Shown: positions 18,008-27,001 of the stretch, one piece after another | How positions within the stretch are numbered: the stretch's first letter is position 1 | Layout: each line of letters begins with the position of its first letter | Assembly (NCBI RefSeq): GCF_000311825.1 | Contig: NZ_HE978566.1 | Location: forward strand, 590,344-654,343 | Reading direction: 5' to 3' | From: Peptoniphilus grossensis ph5 | GTDB taxonomy: Bacteria > Bacillota > Clostridia > Tissierellales > Peptoniphilaceae | Length of the DNA: 64,000 bases | Translations under genes and position numbers: made by a program | Notes under the pieces: model-generated | The model's database searches: none | Seen by the model: only the letters and a program-made list of their open reading frames with translations | What the model was told of the DNA's origin: nothing

Positions 18008-19285
18008 TTACTTTTTGAAATACTTATCTTGTTTTTTTCTCAATTTCACTATTTCTGCAGCCTCATTTAAGGACAAATCTTCATAAGTGAGAAGGCTTCC
18101 CTTTTTAATGTCTTTATTTGCATAGGCACCTTCAGTTACAATTCCTATTGGCACATGATTTCCATATACTTGATCTTCTTTTCTTTCCAGGGTTCCAAAA
18201 ATCATTCCTCCGCCAATAGAATCAAGCTTCTCACCCTTTTTTATATCTCTTTTTGCAACTGCTACAGTTTCTGCATAGGGCTCTCCCATTGGTGCAATAG
18301 ATGCATCTCTTAGGACAACTGCCTTTATTATAGAAACTATAGTCTCAATGCTAGTCAAGTGATAAGGTCTATATATGGTATAATTTGGACCTTGACCCAT
18401 AGATAGGTACTTCATTTCTTCATCTATAATATTAGATTTTGCTTTTACTACAGCAAATACTCCTGGAGCAATTCCCGTAGCAAAATCAACTACGCCATAG
18501 GAATTTAAAATTCCACCATCTTCTTTTAATTTATAGTCATCTGCAATTTTCTTTGGACTAGTTTCAACAAAGTGACAACCTCTTATGTCTGGTACAAAAC
18601 CAAGGGCATTGCAAACTGCGTTTAACTCTATCATTGTGTTTGTTCCATCGACAAAAGAAGTGAGCATTCTTGGATTGATTCCCTTTTTATCTGCAGCTTC
18701 CTTTAAACTTTCTGGACTTGCATAATTATTTAATTCATTGTTTTTTCCCTTTCCAAGGACTAAAACATCAAAGCCACAGTTCTTAGCAAACTCATAAATT
18801 TCTACAATTGCGCCAGGTTCATCACCCTTAGTGCCAGAATAGACTAGACCCTTTTCATCAGCCATAACCTTAAGAATTGGACCAACTGTAGCATCCATTT
18901 CAACATTTAGACTGACTATGTCAACACCATTTTCTATGGCAGCAAGAGATAATTTTGTTCCCGTTTCTGTATCGCCAGTGCAGTCTACTAGGCAATCGAC
19001 AAGAGTCGCTGCAAGCAAATTATTAGTAGTTGCTATATATTTTTTTTCTTTTAAAAGATTTTTTGCCTCTTCCAAATCATCTGTAAAGGCATAATCTTTT
19101 TTATCTATATTTGCTGAATCTATTGCATTTTTAAGTGTAACTTTATTTCTTGATGAAAAAACTATGGGATAAAAATTTTCATTTTGACTTAACAAAGTAA
19201 ATAGGGATGTGCCCATAATACCTGAGCCCACTATTCCAACAGAAATATTCCCATATTCCTTTAATTTTTTCTGTAAGTAAAACAT
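18008..19285 (-). CDS. COG4091-type NAD(P)-dependent dehydrogenase with SAF domain
   Basis: This 425-aa protein has an N-terminal Rossmann fold (VGIVGSGIMGTSLF, residues about 15-30), a homoserine-dehydrogenase-like central region (VDCTGDTETG, GTKGDEPGAIVEIYEF) and a C-terminal SAF domain (AVAKRDIKKGEKLDSIGG, ANKDIKKGSLLTYEDL). It matches the family named predicted homoserine dehydrogenase with SAF domain. Members oxidise small hydroxy-acid or sugar-acid substrates in some pathways, and many remain unassigned. No pathway partners lie nearby, so the substrate is unknown. Confidence 0.75.
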   Translation of the reverse strand: MFYLQKKLKEYGNISVGIVGSGIMGTSLFTLLSQNENFYPIVFSSRNKVTLKNAIDSANIDKKDYAFTDDLEEAKNLLKEKKYIATTNNLLAATLVDCLVDCTGDTETGTKLSLAAIENGVDIVSLNVEMDATVGPILKVMADEKGLVYSGTKGDEPGAIVEIYEFAKNCGFDVLVLGKGKNNELNNYASPESLKEAADKKGINPRMLTSFVDGTNTMIELNAVCNALGFVPDIRGCHFVETSPKKIADDYKLKEDGGILNSYGVVDFATGIAPGVFAVVKAKSNIIDEEMKYLSMGQGPNYTIYRPYHLTSIETIVSIIKAVVLRDASIAPMGEPYAETVAVAKRDIKKGEKLDSIGGGMIFGTLERKEDQVYGNHVPIGIVTEGAYANKDIKKGSLLTYEDLSLNEAAEIVKLRKKQDKYFKK

Positions 19286-19371
19286 TCTTCCTCCAAATTT
19301 ATATGAGTGATTAAAATTTTTTTACGCCAAAATTATTTTAATCTGAATTAACTTCTATTGCAAATATTTTG

Positions 19372-20565
19372 TTAGTTTTTTGCACTTAGGATTTTGCCAA
19401 GTCTGTATCCAGAGGCAAAGGCAAAGTGCAAATTGTAGCCGCCACAGTCTCCATCAATATTAAGTGCTTCGCCAATAATATATAGGTTCTCAAATTTTTT
19501 AGCTGAGTAGTCATGGCAATTTATTTGGCTTAAATCCACGCCACCCCTCGTCACTTGAGAATTTTTAAATCCTGTTGTGCCAATTACCTTAAAGCTTGAC
19601 TTCAATAAAACTTCTATAATTTTTTGAAAATCAGCCATAGAAATCATATTCATGGCAATTTTTTTGTCTAAATTTAAATAATCGACGATGTAGTGAATAA
19701 ACTTTTTATCTACAATTCCCATTAAATATTCTTCCAGAGAAAAATCTGGGAACATATAGTACCTGCTGTAAAGCATGTCCACCGTCTTTTCATCTACATT
19801 ATTTATAAGAGGCACTTCAATAAAATTATCTTCAGAAATATTTACTGATAAGTCTAAAATTGGTGGTCCACTTATTCCATAGTTGGTAAATAAAATTTCT
19901 CCCCTTCTCCTGTCGATTTCTTTATTTCCCTTAAATAATTTTGCATCCCCAAGAACTTTTGTCCCACTAAGGTGTTTTAAGTATTTAGACTCCAACTTTA
20001 CTTGAGTGAGGGCTGGCTTAAGGTCTGTTATCTTCAAGCCAAGTTTTTTTAGAATTTCAAAACTTCTGCCATCAGAGCCACTTGCTGGCATTGACTTTCC
20101 ACCAAAGGCCGCAATGACCACATCAGCCTTAATTGTTTCACCATCAGTAATTACATCAAATCCACTTTTATTTTTTTTGATTTCTCTTACTTCAGTATTT
20201 GTCCTAATGTCGATGTCCTTTTTCTCAAGCCAATAAATTAAAATATTTAGGACAGAATTTGCCTTTAAGGTAAGAGGATAGACCCTATTGCCATCTGTGG
20301 TGGACTCAAGCCCCAAGACCTTAAAATAGTTTATCAGGTCTTCATTGGAAAAATCCTTTAATGTCTCTCTTACAAAATCTTTTGAAGAATAATTTTCTTC
20401 TGACAAAATTAAATTTGTATAATTGCATCTGCCATTTCCTGTAGCCAAGAGTTTTTTTCCAATTCTTTCGTTTTTTTCTATTAATATTACCTTATTATTT
20501 TCATTTTTTGCATTTATGGCAGCAACCATTCCTGCTGGTCCTGCACCAATAATTATTATATTCAT
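19372..20565 (-). CDS. BaiN/HI0933-family FAD flavoprotein
   Basis: This 397-aa protein starts with the FAD-binding dinucleotide motif IIGAGPAGMVAAINA, then GKKLLATGNGRCNYTN, which is diagnostic of the HI0933/BaiN family. The C-terminus has TRGGVDLSQIN and GEALNIDGDCGGYNLHFA, the second FAD contact. Family members are oxidoreductases of mostly unknown substrate; BaiN is linked to bile-acid reduction in some clostridia. It is divergent from the pyrophosphatase gene and has no pathway neighbours. Confidence 0.85.
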   Translation of the reverse strand: MNIIIIGAGPAGMVAAINAKNENNKVILIEKNERIGKKLLATGNGRCNYTNLILSEENYSSKDFVRETLKDFSNEDLINYFKVLGLESTTDGNRVYPLTLKANSVLNILIYWLEKKDIDIRTNTEVREIKKNKSGFDVITDGETIKADVVIAAFGGKSMPASGSDGRSFEILKKLGLKITDLKPALTQVKLESKYLKHLSGTKVLGDAKLFKGNKEIDRRRGEILFTNYGISGPPILDLSVNISEDNFIEVPLINNVDEKTVDMLYSRYYMFPDFSLEEYLMGIVDKKFIHYIVDYLNLDKKIAMNMISMADFQKIIEVLLKSSFKVIGTTGFKNSQVTRGGVDLSQINCHDYSAKKFENLYIIGEALNIDGDCGGYNLHFAFASGYRLGKILSAKN

Positions 20566-20625
20566 AGTATCACAGATAAATTATATCCTAAAATTATAAA
20601 AATTTACAATAAATAAGGAAATTTG

Positions 20626-20634
20626 TGCTATAAT
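20626..20634 (+). promoter_or_regulatory. Extended -10 promoter of the pyrophosphatase gene
   Basis: TGCTATAAT lies 22 bases before the ATG at 20657, followed by a TTGGAGGA ribosome site. The same TGCTATAAT also occurs at the NusG-II operon. Confidence 0.7.
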
Positions 20635-20656
20635 GACTTAGAATTTTGGAGGAATT

Positions 20657-22291
20657 ATGAAAAATAAAATTTATATAACAGGACACAAAAATCCTGACAC
20701 TGATAGTATATGTTCCGCCATCGCCCTTGCAGAATTAAAAACAAAAATGGGCGAAGATGCTGAGGCAATTAGACTTGGCAACTTAAATAAAGAAACTGAA
20801 TTTGTACTTAAACATTTTGGCGTGCAAAAACCAAGACTAAAGACTTCTATAAAGCCTCAAGTAAGAGATATAGAAATAGACGCTGCCTATTGCGTCAATC
20901 CAAGCCTTTCTATGGCATCGGCAATGGATTTGATTCAAAAAAATAATATCAACTCCTTGCCCGTTGTAGACGACGATGACAACTTAATTGGTATTGTTAG
21001 CTTATCTAACATTGCTTCAACTTATATGGAAATTTGGGACGACTCAATCATTGGAAGAAGTAATACAAGCTTTGAAAATATTTTAGATGTGCTTAGAGGA
21101 AAGGTCCTCTATCTTCCAGAAAATCCAAGAAAATTATCTGGCAAAATGGCAGTCAAAGCTATAAAAAATCAAGATTTAATTAATGAAGGCGACATTGTAA
21201 TAGTTGGAGACGATGTAAAAGATCAAGAATCAGTAATAAAAAAGGGCATCTCCCTTTTGATTTTGACGATTTCAAGTAAGCTTGACGACAAACTTTTAGA
21301 GCTTGCCAAGGAAAATAATGTTGCCGTAATCTCAACTGGTCTTTCAACTTTTATGGTTGCAAGAATTTTGCCGCAAGCAGTTCCCGTTGAATATGTAATG
21401 ACAAGAGATGACTTAGTTGTCTTTCACAAGGACGACTTAATCGACGATGTCAGAGAAAAAATGGCACAGTCAAGATTTAGGTCCTATCCAGTTCTTGACA
21501 ACAAAAACAAAGTAATTGGAAATATTTCCCGTTACCACTTAATTTCAAATTTGAGAAAGAAAATAATTTTAGTGGACCACAACGAAAGAAACCAATCCAT
21601 CGACGACATTGATTCTGCAGAAATTGTGCAAATTGTAGATCATCACAGAGTTGCAAATATTTCTACCTCTTCTCCAATATACTTTAGAAACGAACCTGTA
21701 GGCTCAACAGCTACTATAGTCTCAAAAATGTTTTTTGAAAATGGCATAAAGCCATCTCGCGAAGTTGCAGGTCTTCTCTGTGCGGCAATAATTTCTGACA
21801 CACTATTATTTAGGTCACCAACATCAACAGAGACAGATAAGTATGTCCTTAACAAAATGAAAAAAATTGCAGCCATTGATGTAGATGAATTTGCCATGGA
21901 AATGTTTAAGGCAGGCACAAGTCTTGAAGGTAGAAAACCTGATGAACTATTAAAATCTGATGTCAAAAACTTTTCCATTGAAGGCGTAAATGTAAGAGTA
22001 TGCCAAATTTTTACAATGGACTTAGAAAGCACAGCCTCTGTGGAAAAAGATTTAAAGGAAGCCATGGAACACTTCATAGAAACTTCTGATGCCGAAACTT
22101 TTGTCCTCATGATAACAGATATCTTTAAAGAAGTTTCAGAAATAATTTTGGCAGGAAGTTTTAAAGAGGCTATAGCCAGAAAGTTTGATAAAGAACTTGT
22201 TGATGACAAATTTTTATCAGAGGGACTTCTGTCAAGAAAAAAACAACTTCTTCCAAAAGTAAGCGCCGCAATTTCAGAAGAACTTTCATAA
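20657..22291 (+). CDS. Family II inorganic pyrophosphatase with CBS and DRTGG domains
   Basis: This 544-aa cytoplasmic enzyme hydrolyses pyrophosphate with Mn/Co/Mg. The N-terminus has the DHH-superfamily motif GHKNPDTDS. An inserted regulatory block follows: CBS (INSLPVVDDDDNLIGIVS), DRTGG-like (GDIVIVGDDVKDQESVI), second CBS (FRSYPVLDNKNKVIGNIS). Catalysis resumes at VDHHRVANI, with the DHHA2 domain C-terminal (GRKPDELLKSD). Its length (about 545 aa) fits CBS-PPases, which bind adenine nucleotides and are inhibited or activated by AMP, ADP and diadenosine polyphosphates. Confidence 0.92.
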   Translation: MKNKIYITGHKNPDTDSICSAIALAELKTKMGEDAEAIRLGNLNKETEFVLKHFGVQKPRLKTSIKPQVRDIEIDAAYCVNPSLSMASAMDLIQKNNINSLPVVDDDDNLIGIVSLSNIASTYMEIWDDSIIGRSNTSFENILDVLRGKVLYLPENPRKLSGKMAVKAIKNQDLINEGDIVIVGDDVKDQESVIKKGISLLILTISSKLDDKLLELAKENNVAVISTGLSTFMVARILPQAVPVEYVMTRDDLVVFHKDDLIDDVREKMAQSRFRSYPVLDNKNKVIGNISRYHLISNLRKKIILVDHNERNQSIDDIDSAEIVQIVDHHRVANISTSSPIYFRNEPVGSTATIVSKMFFENGIKPSREVAGLLCAAIISDTLLFRSPTSTETDKYVLNKMKKIAAIDVDEFAMEMFKAGTSLEGRKPDELLKSDVKNFSIEGVNVRVCQIFTMDLESTASVEKDLKEAMEHFIETSDAETFVLMITDIFKEVSEIILAGSFKEAIARKFDKELVDDKFLSEGLLSRKKQLLPKVSAAISEELS

Positions 22292-22307
22292 TTTTAAAGC
22301 AAAAATA

Positions 22308-22341
22308 AGAGCCTATCAATTCTGATAGACTCTTTCTTTTT
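22308..22341. terminator. Bidirectional terminator
   Basis: AGAGCCTATCA pairs with TGATAGACTCT, with a T-rich run on the plus side and TTATTTTTG on the minus side. It serves the converging pyrophosphatase and His/Cys-tail genes. Confidence 0.8.
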
Positions 22342-22356
22342 TTGTAGCTATTATTT

Positions 22357-22914
22357 TTATTTATTGCAAGTTCCTTGGCAGCCGCAAGAATTTTCATCGT
22401 CCTTATCAGGTTGGCAACTACAATCATGATTATGCTCATGGTGGTGGTCATGTTGATGGGCTTCTTCCTCATCATCTTCCCCATTCTCTATATAGACATT
22501 TAAGTCTTTTATGCCATAGACTTTTTCTAGATCTTCTGAAAAGGCAACTACTGATTTTTCGTCAAAACCATAGATGTAAACTTCACTGCCATAATTTAAA
22601 ATTTCTAGTTTCAAAATGCCATCGTCATAGAGGCTTATGCCCATAAAGTTTAGGGCTGTCTCACCAATTAAATTTTCTAAAATCATTTTTTTGAAGTCTT
22701 CGTCGATTATTCCCTGAAAAATATATTCGTAGCCATCTTCATCTGAATAAACTGCAAATTCTTCAACTAATTTTTTTGACTTTTTATCATCTTTTAAAAT
22801 TTTTATTTGATAGGAATCGCATTTATTTAAATATATTTTAAGAATATCAGAAATTGGTCTAAGGTCAATTTCATCATCGATAAAGACATCATTTTCAAAA
22901 TTTATATAATACAA
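22357..22914 (-). CDS. Acidic protein with His/Cys-rich metal-binding-like tail
   Basis: This 185-aa protein has no family I recognise. Residues 1-145 are acidic and mixed alpha/beta in appearance. The last 35 residues hold HQHDHHHEHNHDCSC, then CGC and a terminal C, which strongly resembles a Zn, Ni or Co binding tail. The start is TTG at 22914, set by AGGAGTG eight bases before it; no ATG fits. It is 10 bases after the DUF4153 gene, in the same transcript. The role is unknown; metal storage or delivery is a guess. Confidence 0.7.
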   Translation of the reverse strand: MYYINFENDVFIDDEIDLRPISDILKIYLNKCDSYQIKILKDDKKSKKLVEEFAVYSDEDGYEYIFQGIIDEDFKKMILENLIGETALNFMGISLYDDGILKLEILNYGSEVYIYGFDEKSVVAFSEDLEKVYGIKDLNVYIENGEDDEEEAHQHDHHHEHNHDCSCQPDKDDENSCGCQGTCNK

Positions 22915-22924
22915 AAAATCACTC

Positions 22925-24682
22925 CTACTTAGTCAAAAGATAAAATTCGATATAGGCATCGTCAAGATTGTTTTCTTTTCCGAAATAAATATTTGTAAAT
23001 AAAACTTTATAGCCATCTTTTTCTATTGCCAAATCTTCAAGCTCAATGCGGTCCTTAGTCTTGTACAAAAGTTTTAAATTATCTCGAAGTTTAGCCAGGT
23101 CGATAGTCATAATTGTTTTATAATCACTTTTTGATTTTTTATAAATTTTTATTTCTTTTTTATCTTTTTCAAATTTATAATTTCCTGAAGTTACAACATC
23201 GTCAAGGGAATAAACATAAATTAAATGTTTGTAGCCCTCAATGTCAATGTCAAATCCAAGCTCGCTATCTGTAGGCAAATTATCTGTGTAAGAATAGCCA
23301 AGATAATTTTTACTTTCAATAATATTGGAGAAGCCAAAAAGTTTTGTAAAGCTGTCTTCACTTAACTTAAAATCCTTTGGCATATAGGATAGTTTGTCCA
23401 CCCTATCTGTCCTTACCATGTAGCTTACTATGTCCACAATTTGACTTTTTGCATCGGATTCAATATTTATGTTGGGCTTAATTTCCTCTCCTGCAATCAT
23501 CTTATTGTCCCTTAAAAGTTTTTCGAATCTAGCATTTTGTGACCTTATGCTGAGACTTGTGGCTGATGCAGGACCAATACCAGTTATTAAAATTATTACT
23601 GACAAAAATATTGGAATACTTATATTTGAATTTTCTCTGTAAAAAATATAATAGATTAGAGATAGGAAGATCCAAAGTCCCACTGCAATTACAATATATC
23701 TATTTTCAGTCATTCCATATTCTTTGATTCTCAAATAAATTGCAAAGAACATCATTCCCAGTAGTGGAAAAAGTGTAAATGGAAAAACTATTTTAAATTT
23801 ATTTATAAAAGTAATAGTCTCCACTCTGGAAAGGAAAAATAAATATACAATTGAAAAACTTGCAAACCAAATAACTAAATTTACAATTAAATTATTTGGA
23901 ATTTGCCAAAGGACTAATATCTTTACAAAGTAGGCTAGTAAAATTGCCGTATAAATAATAACAATTGGCGTAATTATATAGACTAAGAGAATTCTAAAAG
24001 CCTTTGGATATTTGTAATCTGTGAAGGAATCTCTCACCTTTGGAAAATCAGAGAAAAATGTCACCACATTAAATAAAATAAAGGAAAAAATTGCAACTCT
24101 CAAATATACTGAAGACCCAAAATTAAATTTAAATAGGCTGTTAAGTGCAAAAATAATTCCACTTATACCAACAAAGACAATAAAGCTGTAAATATTTGAA
24201 ATTATAAAGGACCTCAATATCTTTGCAACATAGACAACAAAATCCTTGTGATAATTAAATTTCCCCACAAAGGAAGTGCCAACTACTAAGGCTGCAATTA
24301 GGGTAAAGTATATAAAATTATTGTCATAAAATTCCAAAACTTTGTTTTCGTGATATACAAGCTCATAAACCCCATATAGAATTGGAAGAGTTATTACATA
24401 GGATAAAATTTTAAATAAATTATTATTTTTTAAATTTTTTAGGTCGTAATAATTTCTGAGACCCTCATTGAATAATTTAATAAAAGCATAAAGAAAAATT
24501 CCAAAAACAAAAACAAGTCCAAAGCTCAACATCTTGTTATTATATGCTTCTGCGTATTCATCGAAAGTTGACAAGATTAAAAATATTGTGGCAAGTATTG
24601 CTGAAATTATTGTAAATGGAAACCTTTTAAAGGTGTTTTTAATACTATTAAAATTAAGTAATGTAAAATTAAAAATTTTCAT
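22925..24682 (-). CDS. DUF4153 polytopic membrane protein
   Basis: This 585-aa protein has about eleven or twelve hydrophobic segments up to residue 375, then a C-terminal soluble part (residues 385-585, SIRSQNARFEKLLRDNK onward) of mixed structure. The N-terminal FKRFPFTIISAILATIFL pattern fits the DUF4153 family, whose function is unknown. It begins with AGGAGG before ATG and is followed after 10 bases by the His/Cys-tail gene. Confidence 0.75.
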   Translation of the reverse strand: MKIFNFTLLNFNSIKNTFKRFPFTIISAILATIFLILSTFDEYAEAYNNKMLSFGLVFVFGIFLYAFIKLFNEGLRNYYDLKNLKNNNLFKILSYVITLPILYGVYELVYHENKVLEFYDNNFIYFTLIAALVVGTSFVGKFNYHKDFVVYVAKILRSFIISNIYSFIVFVGISGIIFALNSLFKFNFGSSVYLRVAIFSFILFNVVTFFSDFPKVRDSFTDYKYPKAFRILLVYIITPIVIIYTAILLAYFVKILVLWQIPNNLIVNLVIWFASFSIVYLFFLSRVETITFINKFKIVFPFTLFPLLGMMFFAIYLRIKEYGMTENRYIVIAVGLWIFLSLIYYIFYRENSNISIPIFLSVIILITGIGPASATSLSIRSQNARFEKLLRDNKMIAGEEIKPNINIESDAKSQIVDIVSYMVRTDRVDKLSYMPKDFKLSEDSFTKLFGFSNIIESKNYLGYSYTDNLPTDSELGFDIDIEGYKHLIYVYSLDDVVTSGNYKFEKDKKEIKIYKKSKSDYKTIMTIDLAKLRDNLKLLYKTKDRIELEDLAIEKDGYKVLFTNIYFGKENNLDDAYIEFYLLTK

Positions 24683-24772
24683 AATATCCTCCTAATTTTA
24701 ATAATATATCAAGGACCTTGATTTTTAAAGCTTTTGGATTAAATCTTTGTCATTGTATCCACTTTGACATAT

Positions 24773-26041
24773 TTATTTTTTATAGACAAGCTTGCCCTCA
24801 GAGATAGTATAAAGAACCTCTCCCCTTAAATTTTTACCTGCGAAAGGACTGTTAGAGGACTTTGATTTAAATTTTTCAATTTTATATTCACTTTCAAGGT
24901 CAATTATAGCCAAATCTGCAAGCTTACCTACTGAAATTTCTCCACCTTCAAGTCCATAAATTTTTGCTGGGTTTGTGCTCATGAGCTCAATTAATTTCAT
25001 GAGAGAAATTTCTCCACTTAAGATTAAATTTTCATAGCAAATTGAAAAAGATGTCTCTAGTCCAATAATTCCTGATGGGGCCTTTGTTATTTCCTTTGCC
25101 TTTTCTTCAGGGCTGTGAGGAGCGTGATCTGTTGCAATAATTTCTATTGTGCCTTCCTTTATGCCCTCAATAATCCTGAGCCTATCTTCTTCACTTCTTA
25201 GTGGTGGATTCATCTTTGCAAGAGTGCCGTATTTTAATACTGCCCTGTCATTTAAGGCAAGGTGGTGTGGCGTAACTTCTGCATAAATATTTGCTCCCAT
25301 GGATTTTCCAAATTTAACAAGATCAACTCCTAGCCCTGTAGAAATATGCTGAATGGAAATCTTGGCTCCAGTGTAAATTGCCATGGCTATATCTCTTGCA
25401 ATAAAGGATGTCTCAGCAATAGTTGGCGAGCCATAAATATTTAATTTTTCGGAAACTTCTGAATGGTTTATTCCATTTTGTTCAATTAAACTTGGATCTT
25501 CTTCGTGAAAAGAAATTATTGCCCCTAATTCTTTTGCACGATTCATGGCATCTACTATTAGTTTAGAATTTCTATTGGGGATTCCATCGTCAGTAAAGGC
25601 TAGGGCTCCTGCCTTAAAATTTTCTTCCATGTCCACAAGCTCTAAATCAGAAAAATTTCTCGTTAGAGCAGAAACTGTATATACTTTTAAAGGAAGATCG
25701 CGTGCCTTTTTGTAGTGGTCAATAATTTTTTCCTTGTCGTCAATTTTTGGGCTAGTGTTTGCCATTTGCACAACACTTGTAAAACCACCAGCTATGGCAG
25801 CCTGACTTCCACTTTCTAAATCTTCCTTATAGGTTTGACCTGGGTCTCTAAAGTGAACATGGACATCAACAAGTCCAGGGACAAGGACTTTTCCCCTAGC
25901 GTCAATTATTTCTTCCTCTGGAAAATTTCTCTCATCAATATCTTTTTCTATTTCAATTATTGTTCCCTTTTCAATTCTTATATCTAAAATTTCATCTGTT
26001 TTTGAAAGAGGATCTATCACTCTTCCGCCTTTTATAATCAT
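24773..26041 (-). CDS. pyrC: Dihydroorotase
   Basis: This 422-aa class I dihydroorotase makes dihydroorotate from carbamoyl-aspartate in pyrimidine synthesis. Zinc ligands are visible in VDVHVHFRDPGQTYKED near residues 60-75, and in ISFHEED, IQHIST and ATDHAPHS. The length matches the PyrC/AllB family. The FRDPG and DHAPH forms favour dihydroorotase over allantoinase. No other pyr gene is nearby. A terminator upstream separates it from the efp operon. Confidence 0.92.
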   Translation of the reverse strand: MIIKGGRVIDPLSKTDEILDIRIEKGTIIEIEKDIDERNFPEEEIIDARGKVLVPGLVDVHVHFRDPGQTYKEDLESGSQAAIAGGFTSVVQMANTSPKIDDKEKIIDHYKKARDLPLKVYTVSALTRNFSDLELVDMEENFKAGALAFTDDGIPNRNSKLIVDAMNRAKELGAIISFHEEDPSLIEQNGINHSEVSEKLNIYGSPTIAETSFIARDIAMAIYTGAKISIQHISTGLGVDLVKFGKSMGANIYAEVTPHHLALNDRAVLKYGTLAKMNPPLRSEEDRLRIIEGIKEGTIEIIATDHAPHSPEEKAKEITKAPSGIIGLETSFSICYENLILSGEISLMKLIELMSTNPAKIYGLEGGEISVGKLADLAIIDLESEYKIEKFKSKSSNSPFAGKNLRGEVLYTISEGKLVYKK

Positions 26042-26068
26042 ATTTTCTCCTATTAAAAAGTTTTTATC

Positions 26069-26098
26069 CTAAAAAAGACGAGGAAACCCTCGCCTTCT
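26069..26098 (-). terminator. Terminator of the efp operon
   Basis: On the minus strand AAGGCGAGG pairs with CCTCGTCTT (one wobble), followed by TTTTTT. It is 12 bases after the CD1247-like gene stop. Confidence 0.8.
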
Positions 26099-26109
26099 AA
26101 AAAATTTAA

Positions 26110-26418
26110 TTATTCTTCCTCACTATCTTCTTGGTCTTCGTCATAGATTTCTAAATCATCAAAGTCGAAATCATCATCGTATAGATCAAAATCCATATCT
26201 TCATTTTCATAAACATAATCTTCTAGATCTGAAAGGTCTTCTTCAATGATGTCAACATAGTCTTCGATTTCTTCACGAGATTCTCTCATTTCATCAATAA
26301 CATCGCTTAAGATATCTACAAGTTCAGATATAATTTTGCCTTCGTTAGTAGTTGTGTCCAAATCATATCCGTCACAAAGTCCTTGTAAATATGATATTCT
26401 CTTTAATAAATATTCCAT
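26110..26418 (-). CDS. CD1247-type small acidic protein
   Basis: This 102-aa protein starts MEYLLKRISYLQGLCDGYD, the pattern of the CD1247 N-terminal domain family found in clostridia. The rest is almost entirely Asp/Glu with Tyr (EDMDFDLYDDDFDFDD). It sits 12 bases after efp and ends at the operon terminator. Family function is unknown. The charge suggests a cytoplasmic binding partner for a basic or nucleic-acid-binding surface, which is speculation. Confidence 0.75.
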   Translation of the reverse strand: MEYLLKRISYLQGLCDGYDLDTTTNEGKIISELVDILSDVIDEMRESREEIEDYVDIIEEDLSDLEDYVYENEDMDFDLYDDDFDFDDLEIYDEDQEDSEEE

Positions 26419-26430
26419 AGTACCTCCAAA

Positions 26431-26988
26431 TTAAACTCTAGACATATATTCGCCATCTCTTGTGTCAATTCTTATAACGTCGCCTGTATTAATGAAAAGT
26501 GGTACATTAAGAGTGTAACCTGTTTCTACAGTTGCAGGTTTAGAGCCACCACTTGATGTATCTCCTTTGACACCTGGTTCAGTTTCTGTAACTTCTAGTT
26601 CTACAAAGTTTTGAGGTGTAACTCTAAATGGTTTGCCCTTGTAGAAGTTAATAGTCGCCATATCATTTTCCTTCATGAAGTTAAGAGCATCTTCAACCAT
26701 GTCCTTTTCTAGTGGAATTTGTTCGTAAGTTTCTTGATCCATGAAGTAATAAAGTGCTCCATCAGAATATAAGTATTGCATTTCTTTATTTTCAATTACA
26801 ACTTTTTCAAATTTTTCTGATGGGTTAAAAGTTGTGTCTTTAATGCCACCAGTAAGTACTGATTTAATTTTACTTCTTACAAAAGCTGCACCCTTACCTG
26901 GTTTAACGTGTTGAAAGTCAATTACAACCCAAACATCTCCGTCCCATTCAAATGTAAGTCCTTTTCTTAAATCTCCTGCTGTTATCAT
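26431..26988 (-). CDS. efp: Translation elongation factor P
   Basis: This 185-aa factor relieves ribosome stalling at polyproline stretches. It has the KOW-like N-terminal domain, the modification loop VKPGKGAAF with Lys32, and OB domains ending [11 protein letters not shown] use ATG at 26988 rather than the in-frame ATG at 27000. The four codons between them contain GGAGGA, the ribosome site, and the product then starts [10 protein letters not shown] like other EF-P proteins. It follows prepilin-like genes, as efp follows the comG region in Bacillus. Confidence 0.95.
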   Translation of the reverse strand: MITAGDLRKGLTFEWDGDVWVVIDFQHVKPGKGAAFVRSKIKSVLTGGIKDTTFNPSEKFEKVVIENKEMQYLYSDGALYYFMDQETYEQIPLEKDMVEDALNFMKENDMATINFYKGKPFRVTPQNFVELEVTETEPGVKGDTSSGGSKPATVETGYTLNVPLFINTGDVIRIDTRDGEYMSRV

Positions 26989-27001
26989 ATTTTCCTCCAT
27001 A

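Noticed and set aside
22170-22484. Minus-strand frame across the end of the pyrophosphatase and the His/Cys-tail gene
   Set aside because: It crosses a strong bidirectional terminator and overlaps two better genes; the Met/Lys/Thr content is an effect of reading the His-rich codons out of frame.
24708-24722. ATCAAGGACCTTGAT as a terminator after pyrC
   Set aside because: The loop would be only one to three bases and the T run is weak; it may be a chance palindrome or operator before the DUF4153 gene.
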